Shown here: one piece after another, positions 58,204 to 64,000 of the stretch
How positions within the stretch are numbered: the first letter of the stretch is position 1
How the letters are laid out: each line of letters begins with the position of its first letter
Assembly (NCBI GenBank): GCA_026120035.1
Contig: JALRME010000010.1
Span: 806,001-870,000 of the forward strand
Direction: 5' to 3'
Length of the DNA stretch: 64,000 nucleotides
Source of the DNA: Coleophoma eucalyptorum
Taxonomy: Eukaryota > Ascomycota > Leotiomycetes > Helotiales > Dermateaceae
Translations under genes and position numbers: made by a program
The notes under the pieces: generated by a model
The model's input: only the letters and a program-made list of their open reading frames with translations
The model's database searches: none
What the model was told of the DNA's origin: nothing

Positions 58204-59866
58204 ACACCTTCCCCGATATCAAACTTCCCGACGGAAAATTTCATTTGATTATCCTTCTCGATACGAATGCACAGAAGAACATATTCGCCCCCATTAATTC
58301 CTGAATACAGGAATATCATATTTGTACATTATTTCATTCTTTTCTGCTCGTGTAATTACTCTATATGGTTACCAAACTTCGGCGCAAATTCAAGAAACAG
58401 GCTACGAGCAATTCGACCTCTTCGATTTTTCAAGGACAAAGCTCTCTGGCGTTTGAGTGGCGATTCTGCTCTTTTCAAAATGTTGTTTTTCACTGATCCA
58501 CACACGAAGTATTATTCGTCATTATGGCAGCGGCTTGTTTGGCCTTTTCTGTACGCTCTTGCAACCTGGTTCTTGTCTGTTGGAGACGTTTTTCTCGCTT
58601 TAGCTACGTGTGTGGCATTGGTGCCTAGGTATGAGGGAAAGGGTTAGAAGGAGGACAAGAAAGGATACGAAGATCTCTGAGAGGGGATATAGTAATGCAC
58701 AGAAGTCACATACAATGCCGATCTACTTTGGCTAGCTTAGTTGGCCATGTGCCTCACCGAGCTCACCTTAAGTCGAGTATCTGCACGGCTGTGTGCACCT
58801 TGAATTTACAATAATATATAACACTACAGAATTTGAAATAGGAGTTAGAAACTACCCTACCTTGCTCACTAATATCGTTGGATCTTTGCCCCCTAAATTT
58901 TCAACTGGTCATCAATTGTTTTGTTCATCACAGGAGCCTCATGCTTTTTCCACGTCTCTACTTGTAATTACGGGAGACTGCTTTCGAATATTCTGCTTAT
59001 CATGCCTTGGGTCGCGAAATCTAATTAAACCATCGAGATTACTTGAAGTCTGGTTGCGGGCTCTGCTTTTTATTACTGAATTCCACTTCCAACTAACCTG
59101 TTGTCTACCGGCGTCTTCAAATTTCCTTTCTTGGATATCCCTAGTTTGTGAACTAAGGTGTAGGCCGGGGATCATCAATATTCAATTCGCTCAAGCTGAT
59201 GAACAGGAGAAGCTATGGGTGCTTAATGGTTCAGTTGCCTCGACTTCGTGAATGTATCTCCCACCTTGATATGACCGAGCAGATTACCAAAGAGTGGTGG
59301 AACACTGAATACCTAGCTAGCTGAAGGGCAAGCTTAAGAGAATTTGAAACAAATGAATACCAAGGGATATATAACCAATGCAAGCTCTGGATCGATAGAT
59401 TCATAGTAAGCCAAGATAACGTCGGCCCAACGGATGGACGCAGTTTTAAGTGCGGGGAAGCAGACTATACTCATGAATTCAAGATACAGTAATATCTAAA
59501 GGGGTTACAATGGATCTTGATAGGGAGGATCTAGTGACCCAATGTTGCTTAAAGCTGCTTGTGTTCGGTGATGGTTTGTATACACTGGGACAGATGGCAA
59601 TAAATTCTCTGGTGTATAAGAAGAAGTCACTGTTGGTGGCCATGCTCAGTCGCTGGTTGTTTTATGTTCAATCGTTGGCTTCTTTTTACTCTAATTCTTA
59701 GTATTATACAAGTGGCGAATCCCTAGTATCTAAGAAGGGTTGAAGGATATCCCGTGTTGTTTCAATCTTTGAATAGGGGCCTAATGTAGCATCTGAAAAC
59801 ATGTCATGATCATCTGGCTCAGAAAAACCTTAATATAGTTCATTACTTTCTCTATAGCTGAAGCTA
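58204..59866. other. 3' flanks of two convergent genes, 1.7 kb
   Basis: Lies between the exchanger (plus) and ESF1 (minus). A 126-codon frame at 58267-58647 has an ATG but no family features and falls in the probable 3' untranslated region. Confidence 0.5.
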
Positions 59867-62014
59867 TTAAGCCTTCTTAGCTCGCTTCTTCACCATTTCC
59901 ACCAAACCACTCAATTCGCCTTCACCCTTCTCACTATCTTCGACCTTCCTCTTCTTCTCCTTCTTCTCTACGATCTCTCCGTCACCCTCAATCCCTCTCT
60001 TCCTTCGTCCCTCTTCAAGCAACTTCCTCATTGCCTCGGTGGACTTGAATCTTGGATTGCTAGGATCGATAGCAAACTCGTGACTTTCGAACAACTTTCC
60101 AAATCGCTCATCGCCGACATCGATCTCGAAGTTTTCTTGCAGACCACCTCGCTTGCTCTCTTCCTCGCCCTTCTTAGACAACTTCTTACTGCGTTGTCGC
60201 TTCTTCTTCTGCTTCTCTGCTCGTGCGATCTCATTGATATCGAAGTGATCCAAATGCGCGGCTGTTTCCGTGCTGTTATCTTGCATGAGCAATTCCAATT
60301 CGGCCCGTTGTGTTGCCTTTTCTTCTGCTTCTTTCTCCTTGGCCTCACGCTTCTTGCGCCGATCCTCTTTGCGGCTGTTCTTAGCTGCCTTTTCCTTGAC
60401 AGTCTCATCCGTGGCAAAGAATGGATCGTCGAAACCGAGGTCCTGCTTCTCCTCTTCATCATCTTCTTCTGGAGCCTCAGCACCAGTCTCGCCCCCTTCG
60501 CGTTGAGCTCGAGCCTTCTCACGTCTTCGTGCTTTCCGCTCCTTCTCTTTGCGGATATATTTCTCGGCTGTTGTCTCATCCTTGATGGGCTCGTTCTCGA
60601 AGACACTTCCTTTCTCCGTCGACGTGAGTCCTGCTGTGAATGTAACTTCCATATCCCCAACGGGTCCTCCTTTCTTAATCTTGGTTGACGCAGCAGCTTC
60701 ATCTGTAAGACCCAGAGCAGCACGCATCTTTTGCCTCGCAAGCTCTTTTTTTGTCAACTTGGGCTCCTCGCTTGGCTGGTCATCAGCTTCCTCAGCTTCC
60801 TCCTCTGCTTCATCCTCCTCCTCCTCCGAGTCACTGCCAAGATATGCTCGCAAGTCATTTTCTCCAATTTCTGCTCGGCTGCCGCTGAAAGCCCGGTTGA
60901 TGGCTTCTTTTCTTGTGGCATCTTCAGGATTGGTATCCCATGTCAACTTAACTTTGGAGTGTTGGAGTGCATCTGTGACAAACTCCGTTGGTTTGTACCC
61001 ATCTGGAACGCTGTGGCACTCATCTCTTGGCTTTTCATCAAATTCTGTTCCGTCTGGGATGAATCGTAGATCAAAGAAGTTTGCCGAGGAGAGATACTCT
61101 GTGCCATCAGTTGCTTCGTAAATATTCAGAGCAGTGTCGTTGTCAGAGCATACTACAACGGCATAGTAATACCGCAGTCTCTCCAATTGATATTGCCGCA
61201 GTGCTGCACCATCAAAATCTTTCCCTTCATCTTCCTTCAGCAATTCCTTCTTGATCTTCTCGTCCTCCTCCTCATCGCTGTCATCCTCGGAGTCTTCAGA
61301 ATCTTCCTCCTCATCATGTTGCCTAGCAAAAATTTCCCTAGGTGGACCCTCAAGTTCTTCCCTCTCCATCCGTTCTCTTCCAAATTCACTCTGGTATATC
61401 GAAATTTTGTGGATTCTTCCTGGCTTTGCAAAACTTGAAAAGACGGCCATGAGATCGGTAGACTTGATATTGTCCCAATCAAGGTTAACTACTGCTATCC
61501 TTGTTGAGACTTCTCCCATCTCTACTGCCGCTGATTCTGTCTGCATGTCGGGAAATGTAGCCTCCTCCTCTTCCACCTCAACTTCCTCATCGTCATCGCT
61601 TTCATCTTCCGAGGAAGAGAAACCACCGCCTCGAGCGGCATCGTAACCAGAATCGGCTCTCTTCAATTCCTTGGCAACCACTTCATCGTCCTCGACCTCG
61701 ATGTCTTCCTCCTCATCACTCTCACTGTCTTCCTCTTCGTCCTCTGCTGGAACATACAATCTTTCCAAAGCCTTTTTCTTTCCGCTGCTGCTAAGCTTGC
61801 GGCCGTAACGATCTACTTTTGCAGTGTTTGAGAAATCATCGTCTTCTAGCATGCGCGAGAAACGCTTGTCGATTGTGGTGCGGGTATGCTTTTTTGAAGG
61901 AAGTCGAAATCGTGGATCGGTGGTAAAATTGGAGAATCGAGGGTCGCTGGGTGTAGCAGACGAAGCGCCTGCAGCTCCAGATCCCTTGGCTGTCTTTTGC
62001 TTTGGTTTTGGCAT
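59867..62014 (-). CDS. ESF1: ESF1, pre-rRNA processing protein of the small-subunit processome
   Basis: Intronless, 715 residues. The start holds the family signature DPRFSNFTTDPRFRLPSKKH with TTIDKRFSRML. Then come long acidic runs alternating with an RRM-like NUC153-associated segment (RIAVVNLDWDNIKSTDLMAVFSSF, about 180-203), RYYYAVVVCSDNDTALNIYE, and the C-terminal NUC153 motif DERFGKLFESHEFAIDPSNPRF. Basic, Lys-rich ends carry nucleolar signals. ESF1 is needed for 18S rRNA maturation in the nucleolus. The order and length match fungal Esf1. It is divergent from the Whi5-like gene. Confidence 0.96.
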   Translation of the reverse strand: MPKPKQKTAKGSGAAGASSATPSDPRFSNFTTDPRFRLPSKKHTRTTIDKRFSRMLEDDDFSNTAKVDRYGRKLSSSGKKKALERLYVPAEDEEEDSESDEEEDIEVEDDEVVAKELKRADSGYDAARGGGFSSSEDESDDDEEVEVEEEEATFPDMQTESAAVEMGEVSTRIAVVNLDWDNIKSTDLMAVFSSFAKPGRIHKISIYQSEFGRERMEREELEGPPREIFARQHDEEEDSEDSEDDSDEEEDEKIKKELLKEDEGKDFDGAALRQYQLERLRYYYAVVVCSDNDTALNIYEATDGTEYLSSANFFDLRFIPDGTEFDEKPRDECHSVPDGYKPTEFVTDALQHSKVKLTWDTNPEDATRKEAINRAFSGSRAEIGENDLRAYLGSDSEEEEDEAEEEAEEADDQPSEEPKLTKKELARQKMRAALGLTDEAAASTKIKKGGPVGDMEVTFTAGLTSTEKGSVFENEPIKDETTAEKYIRKEKERKARRREKARAQREGGETGAEAPEEDDEEEKQDLGFDDPFFATDETVKEKAAKNSRKEDRRKKREAKEKEAEEKATQRAELELLMQDNSTETAAHLDHFDINEIARAEKQKKKRQRSKKLSKKGEEESKRGGLQENFEIDVGDERFGKLFESHEFAIDPSNPRFKSTEAMRKLLEEGRRKRGIEGDGEIVEKKEKKRKVEDSEKGEGELSGLVEMVKKRAKKA

Positions 62015-63117
62015 CTTGATATGGTGTGTGAAGAAGTCTCAATCAACAAAAATCAAAAGGCTGATGAGCTGCAAATCGTGCGGGAAACTTTTTGGTCGGG
62101 AGAGGCAGAATCAGAGGGCGGTGACGATTTACGAACGAATTTGCTCTAGCGGCATTACAGCTAAAGCGGTAAGGTCGTTATCAGATATTCAATGAAATTC
62201 ATGCTTTGCACGACGAAGTCTATTAGTCTTCTTTATGTTCAAGCTGCTGTATCTGACAAAAAGCCGCATGGAGAGACTCGAATAGACAGACTGAACGACC
62301 CGAAGGACAGACATTAATCTCTCATGATGCCGACTCGCTTAGTGCATGATCAAGTTCAGGAAGTATTCTCATTCTCTCTGGAAGGACCATATCAGTCTTG
62401 CGAGTATATTTCTTTAGACCCCCAGTCTCTGCTGACAGTCAATGGTTGAGTAGTTCTCATAAAGATGACATTCTTTCATACACGTCTGTGTCGTACTTAC
62501 AAGGCCAGGAGTTGACCTGTGCACTTACAATCCCGTCACATGACCCTCTAGATATCCAAGACCTCGTCAACACTGGGAATGGAGAAGTCCTCAGCAAAAG
62601 GCTCCTGCAAATTGACGCTGATAGTGTCAAGCGCGTCAATTGCCGCCGGCTCTGATAAAGAAGCAATGGATCCGGAACCGCGTCTGTTGGCGGCCTTATT
62701 ATACGCTTAATGCGTTTTTCGCCCTTTGGCTTTTCTCGCTCGCTCGTGACCTGGCGTTCTCCCGGTCGCTCTCCACCCCACCCTGCACGTCTGCCAATGC
62801 GACGAGATCAACGAGATATCCACAACGAATATCAATATCTTGCGACTACCACAAATATTCTTACCACCACACATCTTCATAGCCTCTGTGCAGCCGCAAG
62901 ATTCTTGCGCTCTTCGTTGTAGAGTTGTTGTCACGTCTGCCTAGGTACACGCCGCGTGGACAGACATTAATTTGCTTTGCTCACCGGTTTCGCGACTCGT
63001 GTTCCGCAGCGCCACCTGGATTTCGAGCCTCCTGCCGTGAGGGACCGTAACTTGACGCTCAATTCGACAGCAGGTATAATCTTGAAAGTACAGGACCGAG
63101 GAGCCTCTGTGTTGCTC
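62015..63117. promoter_or_regulatory. Divergent promoter region between ESF1 and the Whi5/Nrm1-like gene
   Basis: A 1.1-kb stretch bounded by two outward starts. Its right part is CG-rich. No exact MCB (ACGCGT) was found in it, only near forms such as GCGCGTC at 62632-62638. Confidence 0.55.
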
Positions 63118-64000
63118 ATGGATGTTCACGCGCTCGCGACGGCGGCGCTGAGCCAAGTTGCACAGTCACAATCCTCAACCCAGTATCGCGATCACGATCC
63201 AGACCCGGTTAATGTCGCAGCTTCGCGGTCGAGTCCGAATGACGCGACGGCAGCAGCGGGTGGCCGCGTCGAGCACCCTGGGGTGAACAATCACATCGAC
63301 AACCGTCATATCAACTACCAGCAATCTCCAGAAATGTCTGTCGAAAGTCAACAATATATAGAAGACCTTTCAAATAATCAGATTGGCGCATCCAGCGACA
63401 ACTCCCAATATACGACCGATGGCCATGATACAGCTTCCACACCGCCAACCTCAGATAGCATCTCGTCACAAAGCACGATTCCAGACACGCACTTATCCCA
63501 GCTGTCACAGCTTTCCCAACTTGCTGCTGCTCGGCAACCGCTTGCGCAAAATACGGCGGCGCGCTTGGATGTGGACATTTGGACTGCTGGCAGCAAGAGA
63601 ACTGCTGATGGGCAAGTAAAGCCTACTACGTTTAAATCTCCCACAAGTCCAAATGGCCCATACAAACGTGGCCATTCCAGAAACACAAGCACTTTCAGCA
63701 ATGCATCCTCTACCACGAGCAGAATTGGAGAAGTGCGTTAAGTTGGGAAAGTTATATTTATGCGCATTGGCTAAAAATCTCTAGCTTTCGTCGGAACTTC
63801 GTACACGACTTTCTTATGCCATGGTCAAAGTTAACAATGGATGGCAGTCTAATTCCATAGATGAAGTCGAATCTCTAGCATCACAATCAGGTTCACCAAC
63901 CTCCTCCAACTCCACCTTACACGGTCGCCGAAACCTCATCGCCTCACCACGCGCTGTCATTGCGAACGCCCAAAACCAGGGTACTAATGCGCCGAGACGG
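63118..64000 (+). CDS. Whi5/Nrm1-like G1/S transcriptional repressor, 5' part only
   Basis: Exon 1 (63118-63732) and the start of exon 2 (63785 to the window edge) around a 52-nt intron encode 277 residues so far; the rest lies outside. The frame is open before 63118, but the first ATG gives MDVHALATAALSQ. The N-terminal 200 residues are disordered, rich in Ser, Thr, Gln and Asn, with SP/TP sites that suit cyclin-kinase control (SPTSPN, TPP). Exon 2 opens with LSSELRTRLSYAMVKVNNGW, the GTB-type motif by which Whi5 and Nrm1 bind SBF/MBF. The protein should hold G1/S genes off until phosphorylated, or shut MBF genes after S-phase entry; which paralogue it is cannot be decided. Confidence 0.85.

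Noticed and set aside
58267..58647. 126-codon frame after the Ca2+/H+ exchanger
   Set aside because: It begins within about 65 bp of the stop of the exchanger, in the probable 3' untranslated region, and matches no known protein.
62015..63117. MCB/SCB cell-cycle boxes upstream of the Whi5/Nrm1-like gene
   Set aside because: Only near matches such as GCGCGTC were found, no exact ACGCGT or CACGAAA, so no site is called.
1..64000. CRISPR arrays, insertion sequences or bacterial operons
   Set aside because: No spaced direct repeats of that kind, no transposase frames, and the introns show a eukaryotic nuclear region.

Overview
The window reads as nuclear DNA of a filamentous ascomycete (Pezizomycotina, probably a leotiomycete, although the class is an inference). 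Protein genes are broken by short introns of about 46-150 nt with GT..AG ends and CTRAY-type branch sites. Proteins match fungal families: HET-C2 glycolipid transfer protein, a C2H2 factor with a fungal-specific regulatory domain, a 2EXR protein, a Whi5/Nrm1-type repressor and a fungal SEC7. The intron-containing tRNA-Phe genes fit the same picture. About 20 protein genes, one clear pseudogene, one degraded gene remnant and three tRNA genes are supported. Exon boundaries were set by joining reading frames at GT/AG sites, and every joined CDS keeps frame.

Layout. 0.2-3.1 kb: a reverse-transcriptase-like cellular gene carrying an internal copy of the histone H3 N-terminal tail. 3.2-6.7 kb: a secreted endopolygalacturonase and a multi-C2H2 protein. 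6.7-10.4 kb: gene-poor. 10.4-18.8 kb: an alpha-glucoside-type MFS permease, a two-finger C2H2 transcription factor and a GH78-like alpha-L-rhamnosidase, which together look like a sugar-use group. 20.2-29.2 kb: housekeeping genes, namely glycolipid transfer protein, pyruvate dehydrogenase E2 and, divergently, the ARF-GEF SEC7. 29.4-30.6 kb: a pseudogene of a tartrate/isopropylmalate-type dehydrogenase. 31.9-32.7 kb: a 2EXR protein. 33.6-34.9 kb: three tRNA-Phe(GAA) genes, each followed by the same kind of hairpin before the Pol III T-run. 35.3-38.2 kb: a short-chain dehydrogenase and a secreted CAP/PR-1 protein. 38.6-40.5 kb: a Ulp1-like protein lacking the catalytic His. 42.6-51.3 kb: a tannase/feruloyl esterase, a hexose permease, an alpha/beta hydrolase and a GH5 mannanase. 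52.1-53.1 kb: a degraded remnant. 56.4-58.2 kb: a vacuolar Ca2+/H+ exchanger. 59.9-62.0 kb: ESF1. 63.1 kb to the edge: a Whi5/Nrm1-like G1/S repressor, cut by the window.

The secreted enzymes (pectinase, mannanase, feruloyl esterase/tannase, CAP protein), the rhamnosidase and the two sugar permeases point to a plant-associated or plant-litter lifestyle. The two observations most worth following are the H3-tail mimic inside the RT-like protein (residues about 420-448) and the covarying hairpin trailer after each tRNA-Phe gene.
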